Positions 41,738-50,350 of a DNA stretch of 64,000 bases are shown here, one piece after another. Origin of the DNA: Candidatus Manganitrophus morganii (GTDB taxonomy: Bacteria; Nitrospirota; Nitrospiria; SBBL01; Manganitrophaceae). The position numbers were made by a program, and so were the translations under genes. Where the stretch lies: positions 2,852,001 through 2,916,000 of the forward strand of contig JAJHOH010000001.1 in assembly GCA_021651055.1 (NCBI GenBank). The letters are read 5' to 3'. How positions within the stretch are numbered: position 1 is the first letter of the stretch; each line of letters starts with the position of its first letter. The notes beneath the pieces are model-generated. The model did no database searches. It had not been told where the DNA came from and worked only from the letters and a program-made list of their open reading frames with translations.

Positions 41738-41769
41738 GAGGAAAGAGAGGATCGCTCCTCTCTTTCCTC
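41738..41769. repeat. Strong 14-bp stem hairpin between operon genes
   Basis: GAGGAAAGAGAGGA pairs perfectly with TCCTCTCTTTCCTC around TCGC. It begins 17 bases beyond the stop of the secreted-protein gene on the minus strand. No T-run follows on that strand, so it may act as a message-stabilising or partial terminator hairpin. Confidence 0.6.
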
Positions 41770-41785
41770 TTTGTACCAGAAAGGT

Positions 41786-42133
41786 CTAACCGCTCTTCGA
41801 GATTGAGGTTGCGACTTTTTCACCACCGCGTTCGACCATTGTGATATCCACTTTGTCACCCTTCTGGATTTGATCTAGTTGCGCCTTCTGGCTTGGATCA
41901 AGTTTTAAGGTTTCTTGACCCCCCTCTTGCTTTTTAATCTGGACGGTCCCCTGATCCTTGTTGATCTCGGTGACCTCGACCCCGGTCAGTTTTTGTCCCT
42001 GAGCCATGCCGCCGGCGCCTTGGTCACCCTGAGCCGCGCCCTGATCTTGCTCACCCGCAGCATAAATCGGCGTCAGTGAGCCTGCTCCGATGAGGGCAAC
42101 GGCGAGGATTCCGATCATTAGTCGTTTTTTCAT
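41786..42133 (-). CDS. Small secreted protein
   Basis: 115 residues. A signal peptide (MKKRLMIGILAVALIGAGSL, cut near residue 25 after AAG) leads to a Gln/Gly-rich spacer (GEQDQGAAQGDQGAGG) and a compact domain of about 70 residues (VEVTEINKDQGTVQIKKQEG, LDPSQKAQLDQIQKGDKVDI). The domain looks like a small beta-barrel of the kind in periplasmic OB-like proteins. GGGAGG precedes the ATG. No family is named with confidence. Confidence 0.65.
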   Translation of the reverse strand: MKKRLMIGILAVALIGAGSLTPIYAAGEQDQGAAQGDQGAGGMAQGQKLTGVEVTEINKDQGTVQIKKQEGGQETLKLDPSQKAQLDQIQKGDKVDITMVERGGEKVATSISKSG

Positions 42134-42368
42134 CCTAATCTCACCTCCCTTCGTTCTTTTAGATGTAGAGTTGGCCTTGCCTTTTTAGAAGCGAGACGCC
42201 CGCCTTTATTACAAGCGTCGCCGTGACTAGGAGCAAATTAAATGCCAGAGGGGGAAATAGGGGAGGACATTGCGGCAGGTCCTCGCTTTATCGTTCGATC
42301 AGGGAAGTCTTCCTAGGGAGAGCGAAAAAGCTTGCAGGTTTCATGCAAAAACTCTTTCAGGAAAAAAC

Positions 42369-42398
42369 TTGATTCATAAATTTTTTTTAGAGTAGAAT
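42369..42398 (+). promoter_or_regulatory. Sigma-70-type promoter candidate upstream of the histidine kinase gene
   Basis: TTGATT at 42369-42374, an 18-base AT-rich spacer and TAGAAT at 42393-42398, in the 537-base gap between the divergent secreted-protein and histidine-kinase genes. The remaining gap holds no convincing gene; a 76-codon frame at 42397 starts inside the -10 and is rejected. Confidence 0.5.
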
Positions 42399-42670
42399 GA
42401 ATTTAGATTTTTTTCGAGGGGAAGGGGGCTTGTCCCACGATATCAATGAACCGTTTCTTCTCTCCTCCACTGGAACCGGCAAGGACGACCCTCAAAGCAA
42501 GGAAATTCGACTTTACGTGCAGCCGACGCGGCCGGATCGGAACCTGCTCCGCGCTGTTTCTCTACGCATCGGCCCTTCTCAATCCCTTGATGGGATGAAA
42601 TCCGGAGCCGTCCGGGCCGGCTCATGAAGTTCTTTCGAAAGAAATTCGAGGGATCCAAGGACAAAGACGT

Positions 42671-44320
42671 ATGATTCAGACCCCCTCCGCAAAATTCAAC
42701 GAGAAGATCCTCTTGGTGGACGACGAAGAGGCCCTTCTGGAAACCCTCCGGAGCATTTTGGAGCTGGAGGGGTACCGGGTGGTGACCGTCTCCAGCGGCG
42801 AAGAGGCCGTTCAGGCCATGGAGCGAACCTCTTTCGATCTCATTCTGACCGATCTGAAGATGAGGGGGATGAGCGGCCTGGATGTCTTGGCCCACGCCGA
42901 AAAACTCTGGCCGAGGCCGGTGACGGTGCTTCTGACCGGCTACGCATCGCTGGAGTCGGCGGTGGAGGCGTTGAACCGGGGCGCTTATGCTTATCTCGTC
43001 AAACCGTTCGGCATCGAGGGGCTGAAGGCGTCGATCCGCCAAGGGCTGGAGAAGCGACGGCTCTCCGAGGTTGAAGTTCTCTATCAGATTGCCCGAACCC
43101 TCATTTCGACCCTTCAGCTCGATTCCATTCTCAATGAAGTGCTTCGCGAGGCGTCGCACCTGACCGGCTTTTCAAGGAGTCTTTTTCTTCTCTATAAAGG
43201 AGGCGAGACGCATCGGGTGACCGGTGAAAAGGAGGCCGATCCGGAGTGGGCCGACGCCGTGACCGCCCTGTTGAACGAAGACAAGGAGATTTCGTCTCAA
43301 CTGGAAAAAGGGGAAATCGTTCTCCTTCCGAACGCCGAGGCGGAAGAAACCCGGCCGCATCCGATCCTGAAGCGGTTGCGGATCAAAACGCTCTTGGCCG
43401 TTCCGGTGACCTATCAGAGACAGCTGGCCGGGGCGCTTTATCTCGACAGCCAAATCGCGACGCAGGCTTTCACCAAAAGAGATTTCCGGTTGGTCGTCGG
43501 CCTGGCCGATCTGGCGGCCCTGGCGATCCAGAACGCCAGCCTCTTCGAAGAATTGAAGTGGATGAATCGAAGCCTGCGCAAAACGAAGCTGGCCTTGGAA
43601 GAGGCGAACCGGGAGTTGAAGAGCCTCGACCAAATGAAGACGAATCTTCTCTCGAACGTCTCGCATGAGCTCAAGACGCCGATGGTGGCGGTGAAGGGAT
43701 ATACCAGCTTGGTACTTAAAGGGAAAGCCGGTCCGCTGGCCTCCCTTCAGAAAGAGTATCTGGAGATTGCCCTTCGGAATATTCACAAGCAGCTCGACCT
43801 CATCGACGATCTTCTCGATTTCTCGAAGTTGGAGACAAACGAGCAGACCCTCTTGCTCGAACGGATGAATTTGGTCGAAATTCTGGATGAAAGCCTGCAA
43901 CTGATCCGGCCCAAGGCGGAAGAAAAAGAGATCCTCCTCGTGACCTCGATCGGGCCGGCCCCCTGCTGGGTTCGGTGCCACCGGAAAAAAATGGGTCAGG
44001 TGTTCGACAATCTTCTTTCGAATGCCGTCAAGTTTACCCCCAAAGGGGGGAAAATTACCGTTCGGTTCAAGGATCAGAAAAAAGGAAAAATTCTGATTTC
44101 GGTCTCCGACACCGGGATCGGAATTCCCACGGAAAAGCAAGGAAAGGTTTTTGATCGTTTCTATCAGGTGGAGTCGTCCGAATCGCGCCGTTATGGCGGC
44201 TTTGGGCTGGGGCTGGCGATCGCCCAGGACATTGTAAAAGGCCACGGAAGTAAAATTCGGGTGACGAGTCGATCGGGTCACGGAACGGAATTCAGTTTCT
44301 CTCTTCCCAAACAAGAGTGA
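42671..44320 (+). CDS. Hybrid REC-GAF-histidine kinase
   Basis: 549 residues. An N-terminal receiver (KILLVDDEEALLETL, phospho-acceptor Asp61 in LILTDLK, Lys111 in LVKPFG) is followed by a GAF domain (about 135-295), a coiled linker, a HisKA domain with SHELKTP (His332) and an ATPase domain (FDNLLSNAVKFTPKGG, DTGIGIP, FGLGLAIAQDIVKGHG). No membrane helix, so it is cytosolic. The receiver-first order suggests that it takes phosphate from another kinase or is self-controlled. The sigma-54 activator gene follows after 138 bases and is the likely partner. Confidence 0.93.
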   Translation: MIQTPSAKFNEKILLVDDEEALLETLRSILELEGYRVVTVSSGEEAVQAMERTSFDLILTDLKMRGMSGLDVLAHAEKLWPRPVTVLLTGYASLESAVEALNRGAYAYLVKPFGIEGLKASIRQGLEKRRLSEVEVLYQIARTLISTLQLDSILNEVLREASHLTGFSRSLFLLYKGGETHRVTGEKEADPEWADAVTALLNEDKEISSQLEKGEIVLLPNAEAEETRPHPILKRLRIKTLLAVPVTYQRQLAGALYLDSQIATQAFTKRDFRLVVGLADLAALAIQNASLFEELKWMNRSLRKTKLALEEANRELKSLDQMKTNLLSNVSHELKTPMVAVKGYTSLVLKGKAGPLASLQKEYLEIALRNIHKQLDLIDDLLDFSKLETNEQTLLLERMNLVEILDESLQLIRPKAEEKEILLVTSIGPAPCWVRCHRKKMGQVFDNLLSNAVKFTPKGGKITVRFKDQKKGKILISVSDTGIGIPTEKQGKVFDRFYQVESSESRRYGGFGLGLAIAQDIVKGHGSKIRVTSRSGHGTEFSFSLPKQE

Positions 44321-44458
44321 GTTCTTGCGGGGACGATGCGCCGGGGGCGCTCCTCTCTGCTCCGATTGTGAATTCCCGTTGGGGGGTCGCCTCCTTGCAG
44401 CCTGCTGCGGGGGAGCCTCAAAGCAAGCGTGCAAGTGCGAAAGTGTGAAGGAGAAGCC

Positions 44459-45847
44459 ATGAACACCGAAATAGGTCCTAAAGAGAAGCACGTTCTGGTG
44501 GTGGACGATGAGGAGTCGGTCCGGCGCTATCTCGCGACGCTCTTGACCTCGGAGGGATATGAGGTCTCTTGCGCGGAAGGAGGGGAGGAGGCGCTCGGCA
44601 TGATCAAGCAGCAGCTCTCCCCCTCCGCGGTCATCCTCGATGTGATGATGCCCCAGGTCGACGGGCTGGAAACCCTCCGCAGAATCCGCGAGATGGACGA
44701 AGCCTTGCCGGTTATCATGCTCTCGGCGGTCGGGCAGACCGCCACGATCGTCAAGGCGATGAAGATGGGGGCTTCCGATTATCTGACCAAGCCGTTCGAG
44801 GATGACGAGCTCGGGATTACCCTCGAAAAAGTGTTTGATAAGATGACGCTGGTCCGAGAGGTGGAAGATCTGCGGGATCAGCTCAACAAAACGAGCGATT
44901 TTATCAGTATCAACGATGAGATGATTCGGATTAAAGAGATGATCCGCAAGATCGCCGGAACCGATGCCACGGTTCTCGTCCTCGGCGAGAGCGGCGTCGG
45001 AAAGGAGCTGATCGCCCGCGCCATCCACGATCAATCGCTGCGGCGCGACAAAATCATGGTCCGGGTGAACTGCGCCGCCCTGCCGTCGGAGCTGCTCGAG
45101 AGCGAGCTGTTCGGATTCGAGCGGGGGGCCTTCACCGGCGCCATGCGGGGGAAAATGGGAAAATTCGAGCTGGCCAACGGCGGAACGATCTTTCTCGACG
45201 AAATCGCGGAGATGAGCCCGGGGCTGCAGGCGAAGCTGCTCCATGTTCTCCAAGACGGAGAGTTCTCGAAGCTCGGAGGAAAAAAAGATTTAAAGGTCGA
45301 CGTTCGGATCGTCGCCGCGACCAACCAGAATCTGGAGCGGGCGATCAAAGAAGGGCGATTCCGGGAAGATCTCTACTACCGGCTCAACGTGGTCAAGATC
45401 CTCGTGCCGCCGCTCAGAGAGCGAAAGGAGGATATTCCGATCCTCTGCCAGCACTTCTTCAAGAAATTTCGTGCGCAGTACGACAGCGATATGGAAAAGG
45501 TTCCGGAGACGATTCTCGGGGCCTTCATGAGCTATTCCTGGCCCGGAAATATCCGGGAGTTGGAAAACATGATGCGCCGGCTGGTGGTCTTGAGAGATGA
45601 AAAATATGTTCTCAAAGAGATGGTCCTTCCGGCGGAGGCCCGGCCCGAGCCGGAAAAAGCGGCTCCTTCCCTCGAACCGCTCTCTTTGAAAGAGATCAGC
45701 AAGCGAAAAACGGTCGAGGTCGAGCGAGACGCCATCTTCAAGGCATTGGTCGAAAATAACTGGAATAAGAAGCGGGCGGCGGAGACGCTGAACATCAGCT
45801 ATCGCGCCCTGCAGTATAAAATTAAGGAGTACGGCATCGATCGATAA
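44459..45847 (+). CDS. Sigma-54-dependent response regulator (NtrC family)
   Basis: 462 residues from the ATG at 44459, chosen because GAAGGAG lies five bases upstream. The receiver is complete (DD at 16-17, Asp61 in ILDVMMP, Lys111 in LTKPFE). The AAA+ domain has Walker A GESGVGKE near 177, the sigma-54 contact loop GAFTGA at 223-228, Walker B GGTIFLDEIAEMS and R-finger segments. A Fis-type helix-turn-helix ends it (KKRAAETLNISYRALQYKIKEYG). It should remodel sigma-54 polymerase; a matching -24/-12 promoter lies just downstream at 46042. The kinase gene is directly upstream. Confidence 0.95.
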   Translation: MNTEIGPKEKHVLVVDDEESVRRYLATLLTSEGYEVSCAEGGEEALGMIKQQLSPSAVILDVMMPQVDGLETLRRIREMDEALPVIMLSAVGQTATIVKAMKMGASDYLTKPFEDDELGITLEKVFDKMTLVREVEDLRDQLNKTSDFISINDEMIRIKEMIRKIAGTDATVLVLGESGVGKELIARAIHDQSLRRDKIMVRVNCAALPSELLESELFGFERGAFTGAMRGKMGKFELANGGTIFLDEIAEMSPGLQAKLLHVLQDGEFSKLGGKKDLKVDVRIVAATNQNLERAIKEGRFREDLYYRLNVVKILVPPLRERKEDIPILCQHFFKKFRAQYDSDMEKVPETILGAFMSYSWPGNIRELENMMRRLVVLRDEKYVLKEMVLPAEARPEPEKAAPSLEPLSLKEISKRKTVEVERDAIFKALVENNWNKKRAAETLNISYRALQYKIKEYGIDR

Positions 45848-45875
45848 GCCAATGATGAATCGGTCGCCGATCGCG

Positions 45876-45904
45876 GTAGAGACGTCGGGCCGGGACGTCT
45901 CTAC
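45876..45904. repeat. Palindrome with GTAGAGACGTC arms
   Basis: GTAGAGACGTC and its exact reverse complement GACGTCTCTAC enclose GGGCCGG. It lies 29 bases after the activator gene. The GTAG...CTAC ends recall the GTAGGGGC elements of the nuo operon, but the arms differ. A short T-rich stretch follows, so it may also help end the message. Confidence 0.65.
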
Positions 45905-46041
45905 ACATTTTTAACAAACCCGTTTAAAAGTCAGTATTAAATTGTTGCATCTTTTTGCACCTCTTTCCGAATCTTCTGCATCATTTGGATCGATTGATTC
46001 ATCCTCCCTTGTTTCTACAATCCTGAATGCCGCTTTGTTGA

Positions 46042-46055
46042 GGCACAGCTTTTGC
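46042..46055 (+). promoter_or_regulatory. Sigma-54 (-24/-12) promoter for the first export gene
   Basis: The bases are GGCAC, five bases, then TTGC, with the GG and GC exactly at the -24/-12 spacing. The start site would be near 46066, which excludes the upstream ATG at 46052 as a start codon and supports the ATG at 46100. The site lies between a sigma-54 activator gene and the gene it precedes. Confidence 0.75.
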
Positions 46056-46099
46056 TCTTTTCCTCCCCTATACAAATAGGCGCTTGCAGAGGGGGATTT

Positions 46100-46717
46100 A
46101 TGTTCGGGCGAAGGTTGATCAACGGATCGTGGGTTCTTTTTCTTATTGGAGTGCTCTTTATCACGGCTCAGAGCGCTTTCGCGCAGTCCGCAGGCGAGCG
46201 CGGAGGGGACATGGGGGCCAAAGCGGACTCGAAGCGGTCGGATGAATATGTGCTCGGACCCGGCGATGTGATTCAGATCGTCGTTTGGAGAAATGAGCAC
46301 CTCTCAAAGACACTTCCGGTCCGTCCGGACGGGAAAATTTCTTTGCCGCTGGTCGATGATCTTCAGGCGTCGGGGGTCACCCCGTCGCAATTAAAAGAGA
46401 TGATCGCCAAAGGGTTGAAGCAATTCATCGATAACCCGATCGTCACGGTCATCGTCTCGGAGGTGAACAACTACAAGGTCTCCGTGCTCGGCGAAGTGAA
46501 GAAGCCGGGGGTCTATCTCCTCAAGGGGAGAACCACCCTCCTGGAGGCGATCTCCATGGCGGAGGGATTCACCGAATTTGCCACGACCAACAATATCCTC
46601 CTCATGAAACGGCGAACCGGCCAGCGATATCGTTTCGACTACCGTGCCTTCGTCAACGGCGAAAACCTCGACCAAAACGTCTATCTCGATCCAGGCGATA
46701 CCATCATCGTGAGATGA
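46100..46717 (+). CDS. Polysaccharide export protein (Wza type)
   Basis: 205 residues. Start at 46100: AGAGGGGG lies four bases upstream, and the sigma-54 promoter places the message start after the longer frame's ATG. A signal peptide (WVLFLIGVLFITAQSAFAQS) is followed by the Poly_export domain (YVLGPGDVIQIVVWRNEHLS, VRPDGKISLPLVDDLQASG) and one SLBB domain (YKVSVLGEVKKPGVYLLKG ... LDPGDTIIVR). No lipobox cysteine, so it differs from the second copy at 49663. It would form the periplasmic/outer-membrane channel for the exopolysaccharide. Confidence 0.9.
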   Translation: MFGRRLINGSWVLFLIGVLFITAQSAFAQSAGERGGDMGAKADSKRSDEYVLGPGDVIQIVVWRNEHLSKTLPVRPDGKISLPLVDDLQASGVTPSQLKEMIAKGLKQFIDNPIVTVIVSEVNNYKVSVLGEVKKPGVYLLKGRTTLLEAISMAEGFTEFATTNNILLMKRRTGQRYRFDYRAFVNGENLDQNVYLDPGDTIIVR

Positions 46718-47991
46718 GGAGCGCAAACGCGTCTGGAAATGAGCCTCTCTTCGCTCCGGCGAGAGGGGTATGGAGGCATTGTGGGCGATTGATTTTTTCT
46801 CGCGCCGCGGTTGTTCTCTTTTTCCAACTTTTTTTTCTGCCGCTCTTTCTTTTGCAGGCCGATCCGGTCGCCGCCCAGCTCTCGTTGGAGAGTGATCCGA
46901 TCCCCCCTTCGGATCCCGAGCCGCCGCGGCTTCGGTGGACCCCCTCGCTCGAACTCACCTACGAATACGACGACAATATCCTCCTCCGGGCTGTGAACCG
47001 GATCTCCGATCATATCACGCGGGTGCGGCCGGGGTTCAATCTACTGGTGGAGCAGGAGCGGGTGCAATGGGTGACCGATCTGAAAGTGGAGTTCGCTTTC
47101 TACCGCGACCATCCCGATTTGTCGACCTTCGATCGCGCCCAGAATATCGACACCCACTTGACCCTTCGGCCCTCGGGCGTCTGGACCTTTGAATTCCGCG
47201 ACGCCTTCACTCACTCGAACGATCCGACCGAGCAGCTCGATCTTCTCTTCCGAAGGAGCGAGTATTATTCGAACGTCCTCTCGCTGAAAGTGGGGTATCG
47301 CGTGTCGCCCCGGTTGACGATGGAGGGAGAGGCGATCAACCGGATCACCCAGTTTAAAGACCCCACCCTGATCGATGTCACCGAGGATGAGCTTCGCGGC
47401 GGCCTGGTCTATCGTCTCACGCCGGTGGTCACCCTCTTCCCGGAATATCGTTACAGAAATTTCTACTTCGAGAACCGGGGGCATACCGAGGCGCACACAG
47501 TGAGCCTCCGGGAGGAATATCGGTTCACCGAAACGTTGACCGGGCGGGCCATGGCCGGCGGGGTGGTGATTATCGACCGGGGGGAAGCGCAGAGCGAGCT
47601 GCTCCTCGGCTTGGGGGCCGAGCAGCGATACAGCCCGACGGTGGTTTTCCGCGCCGATTATCTTCGCGACGTCTCCGTCGTCGGCGGCCTCTCCGGGACC
47701 TTCATCTCTGATACGGTTTCAGGCTCGGCCACTTACCATGTGACGCAGTGGTTCGACTCGATCTTCGCGGTGACCTGGACCTTCCAGCAACCGATCCTCT
47801 CAACGCGATCCGACATCGACACCCTCTGGCTGCGGATCGAAGAGCAGGTTGAAATCACCTCCTGGCTCAAGGGGGTGGCAAGTTACTCCCATCGCCGTCA
47901 GAACTTCCACGAAGAGGGGGTCCGCGATATCTATGACAACCGCTTCTTCATCGGCCTGACCGCGTATACCACCTATCCGCCCGCGCCATAA
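46714..47991 (+). CDS. Outer-membrane beta-barrel protein of the exopolysaccharide locus
   Basis: 425 residues. The ATG overlaps the stop of the export gene (ATGA). A hydrophobic signal near residues 30-52 (AAVVLFFQLFFLPLFLL) is preceded by a longer than usual N-terminus, so a later start is possible. The rest is a series of amphipathic strands of 10-14 residues (SLELTYEYDDNILLR, VTDLKVEFAFYRDH, RGHTEAHTVSLREEYRF) to the end, typical of a large barrel. It resembles the outer-membrane proteins that accompany 'PEP-CTERM' polysaccharide loci. Probably an export or surface component; substrate inferred from context. Confidence 0.7.
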   Translation: MRSANASGNEPLFAPARGVWRHCGRLIFSRAAVVLFFQLFFLPLFLLQADPVAAQLSLESDPIPPSDPEPPRLRWTPSLELTYEYDDNILLRAVNRISDHITRVRPGFNLLVEQERVQWVTDLKVEFAFYRDHPDLSTFDRAQNIDTHLTLRPSGVWTFEFRDAFTHSNDPTEQLDLLFRRSEYYSNVLSLKVGYRVSPRLTMEGEAINRITQFKDPTLIDVTEDELRGGLVYRLTPVVTLFPEYRYRNFYFENRGHTEAHTVSLREEYRFTETLTGRAMAGGVVIIDRGEAQSELLLGLGAEQRYSPTVVFRADYLRDVSVVGGLSGTFISDTVSGSATYHVTQWFDSIFAVTWTFQQPILSTRSDIDTLWLRIEEQVEITSWLKGVASYSHRRQNFHEEGVRDIYDNRFFIGLTAYTTYPPAP

Positions 47992-48189
47992 AATCCGGAA
48001 TACGAAATAGAGAAATCGGAATTCAGATAGAAAAGGATTTTTCTTTTCCTGATGGTTCCTGATCTCTGACCTTCTATTCCGTTTCTTGTCTTCTTTCGCA
48101 ACTCTTTGCAGAAGATGTGCAAGAAATGAAACAACGGTGGATCGATCGGTTTGCAAAGATTCGTCGGATGGGTTTCACGCGGTCCGCTG

Positions 48190-48216
48190 CCATGCCGCAT
48201 GCGGCATGGCTTTTGC
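48190..48216 (+). promoter_or_regulatory. Sigma-54 (-24/-12) promoter for the second activator gene, within a palindrome
   Basis: GGCAT, five bases, TTGC (48203-48216) has the same -24/-12 spacing as the site at 46042 and shares GCTTTTGCTC with it. The -24 half overlaps a perfect 20-bp palindrome (CCATGCCGCA/TGCGGCATGG, 48190-48209), a possible protein-binding site. The gap 47992-48278 holds no gene besides this site. Confidence 0.65.
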
Positions 48217-48278
48217 TCCTCATGTAGGAAAATTTAAGGATCGTTCCATTCTCATCGTTTGATCGAATCGAGGCGACC

Positions 48279-49631
48279 GTGAACGTGAAGAAGAAAGTGC
48301 TCATCCTGGGAGGGCCGTGGGAAAAACAGGCTCAACTTAAGTTGATGTTGGTTCGCCTCAAGTATGCGGTTCTGGAATCGGGCCGGGCGATCCATTCCGA
48401 AGCGCCCGATCTCGTTCTGCTCGATATGCGCGGAGAAGAGCCCCCTGTTTGGGAGCGGCTCCACTCCTTGAAACAGGAGCAGGGAGAAACCCCGGTCATC
48501 GTGGTCGGAGAGAAAAAGATCGACTACATTGTGACCGCGATGAAAATGGGAGCGTCGAACTACATGTCCGAGCCGTTCGACGCGCAGGATCTGAAGAGCG
48601 TGTTGATGAACATCATCGATGAGCATCATCTCGTCTCCGAGATCGCCACCTTGAACGAGATTGCGAAAGAGCAGCCCTCGTGGCTCCTCTCCTCCAGCAG
48701 TCCGGCGATGAATGAGGTCAAGAAGATCGTCGAGCAGGTCGCCGGAACCGATGTGACCGTTCTGATCCGGGGGGAGTCCGGCACCGGCAAGGGGGTGGTG
48801 GCGCGCGCGATTTACCTCCATTCCAGACGGCGCGAGATGCCCTTCGTCAAAATCAACTGCGCGGCCCTTCCGAAGGAACTGCTCGAGAGCGAGCTCTTCG
48901 GATATGAAAAGGGGGCTTTTACCGGCGCCTATCAACGGAAGGCCGGCAAATTCGGTCTGGCGCACGAGGGGACCATCTTCCTCGATGAAATCAGCGAAAT
49001 GCACTCCTCTCTCCAAGCCAAGCTCCTCCACGTCCTGGAGACCGGCGAGTTCTCCCGTCTCGGGGGGGAGGAGAACGAGAAGGTCAATGTCCGGATTATC
49101 GCCGCCACGAGCAGCCATCTCGAATCGGCCGTCCGGTCGGGACTCTTTCGCGATGACCTCTTCTATCGGCTCAACGTCGTCGCCATCCGAATTCCGCCGC
49201 TGCGGGAGCGGAAGGAGGAGATCCCGTTGTTGGCGGAGTATTTTCTCCGTCAGTATCACCACGAGTACAACAAAACCTATCGGCCGCTCACGCCGGAGAT
49301 TTTGGCGGCCTTTATCCACTACGACTGGCCCGGAAATGTGCGGGAGCTTGAAAACTTCATCAAACGGGTGGTGATCTTGGGTGAGGAGCACTGCAATCTT
49401 CCGCTGCTCTTGTCGAAAGGGACCCTCTCGAACGGACAGACCGATCCGTCCGGCTTTTCCCTCAAGCAGGTCAGCCGCGACGTGGCCAAGAAGTTGGAGA
49501 GCGAGGTCATCCGGAAGGTGTTGAACCAGACCCGCTGGAATCGGCGAAAGGCCGCCGAAATTTTGAAGATCAGCTATCGATCCTTGCTCTATAAAATCAA
49601 AGAGGGAGGTCTCGAGACCTCTTCTTCTTAA
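48279..49631 (+). CDS. Sigma-54 activator with degenerate receiver
   Basis: 450 residues. The receiver-like domain (1-115) keeps the phospho-acceptor place (Asp49 in LVLLDMR) but lacks the N-terminal acidic pair (VLILGGPWEK where VDDE is expected) and has glutamate instead of the conserved lysine (MSEPFD, Glu98). It is therefore unlikely to be controlled by ordinary phosphorylation. The AAA+ domain is intact: GESGTGKG near 165, GAFTGA at 212-217 and GTIFLDEISEMH. A Fis-type DNA-binding helix pair ends it (RRKAAEILKISYRSLLYKIKEGG). It resembles the PEP-CTERM-associated PrsR type. It may answer to a sigma-54 promoter itself. Confidence 0.9.
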   Translation: MNVKKKVLILGGPWEKQAQLKLMLVRLKYAVLESGRAIHSEAPDLVLLDMRGEEPPVWERLHSLKQEQGETPVIVVGEKKIDYIVTAMKMGASNYMSEPFDAQDLKSVLMNIIDEHHLVSEIATLNEIAKEQPSWLLSSSSPAMNEVKKIVEQVAGTDVTVLIRGESGTGKGVVARAIYLHSRRREMPFVKINCAALPKELLESELFGYEKGAFTGAYQRKAGKFGLAHEGTIFLDEISEMHSSLQAKLLHVLETGEFSRLGGEENEKVNVRIIAATSSHLESAVRSGLFRDDLFYRLNVVAIRIPPLRERKEEIPLLAEYFLRQYHHEYNKTYRPLTPEILAAFIHYDWPGNVRELENFIKRVVILGEEHCNLPLLLSKGTLSNGQTDPSGFSLKQVSRDVAKKLESEVIRKVLNQTRWNRRKAAEILKISYRSLLYKIKEGGLETSSS

Positions 49632-49640
49632 TCTTTTTTC
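49606..49640 (+). terminator. Weak terminator-like palindrome at the end of the activator gene
   Basis: GAGGTC, TCGA, GACCTC (49606-49621) is a perfect palindrome inside the last codons, followed by a T-rich stretch including TTTTTT. Only 32 bases separate the stop codon from the next gene, so it may reduce rather than stop read-through. Confidence 0.35.
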
Positions 49641-49662
49641 ATCCAACCGGGGGACTCCTCGA

Positions 49663-50259
49663 ATGCGCGCGGGTATGTTGATCGCGGCTTTATTGCTCTC
49701 TTCTTTGGTCTTCACCGCGTGTGTCGATCAGATGACCGAAGTGCCGAATTTCAGACGGGTTCCGACCTCTGAAGAGCGCTCCTATGTGATCGGGCCGGAC
49801 GATCTGCTTCAAATCGTCGTCTGGAAAAACGAGTCGCTTTCCCGGGAACTCCGTGTCCGGCCGGACGGGAAGATCACCCTTCCCCTGATCAACGATATCC
49901 AGGCGAGCGGGAAAACGCCGTCGGATCTCCGCGCTATCATCTCGACACGGCTGGAAAAGTTTGTCGAAGTGGCGGGGGTGACGGTGATTGTGAAGGAGAT
50001 CAACAGCTCGAAGGTCTCCGTCCTGGGGCAGGTGAGGAAACCGGGGATTTATCCGCTCCGCAGCGATCTGACGGTACTCGACGCCATCGCGATGGCGGAG
50101 GGGTTTAATGAATTTGCGGCGCCGGACCGGATGGTGATTATTCGAAAAAACGGAAAGGAAACTCATTGGATCAAGGTCAACTACGACGAAATCCTCCAGG
50201 GGAGGATCTCGGAGGATCGGCTCTTTCTCGCTTCCGGGGACACGTTGGTGGTGCCGTAA
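49663..50259 (+). CDS. Polysaccharide export lipoprotein (Wza type, second copy)
   Basis: 198 residues. A lipoprotein signal (MLIAALLLSSLVFTAC) with cysteine at residue 20 anchors it to the outer membrane. The Poly_export domain (YVIGPDDLLQIVVWKNESLS, RVRPDGKITLPLINDIQASG) and SLBB part (SKVSVLGQVRKPGIYPLRSD) align over their whole length with the protein at 46100, so the two are paralogues. One lipidated and one soluble copy within 4 kb is unusual and could mean two channels or a mixed one. Confidence 0.9.
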   Translation: MRAGMLIAALLLSSLVFTACVDQMTEVPNFRRVPTSEERSYVIGPDDLLQIVVWKNESLSRELRVRPDGKITLPLINDIQASGKTPSDLRAIISTRLEKFVEVAGVTVIVKEINSSKVSVLGQVRKPGIYPLRSDLTVLDAIAMAEGFNEFAAPDRMVIIRKNGKETHWIKVNYDEILQGRISEDRLFLASGDTLVVP

Positions 50260-50350
50260 AGAAAATTAGGAATGAGGAATGAAAGGCAGGACCGGTAGAA
50301 AGCCATTCAAATTCATCTCACAGTGCTCCGCACTTGTATAAGGGACAACA

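Noticed and set aside
42397-42627. 76-codon plus-strand frame before the histidine kinase gene
   Set aside because: Its ATG lies inside the -10 element of the likely promoter and there is no ribosome site.
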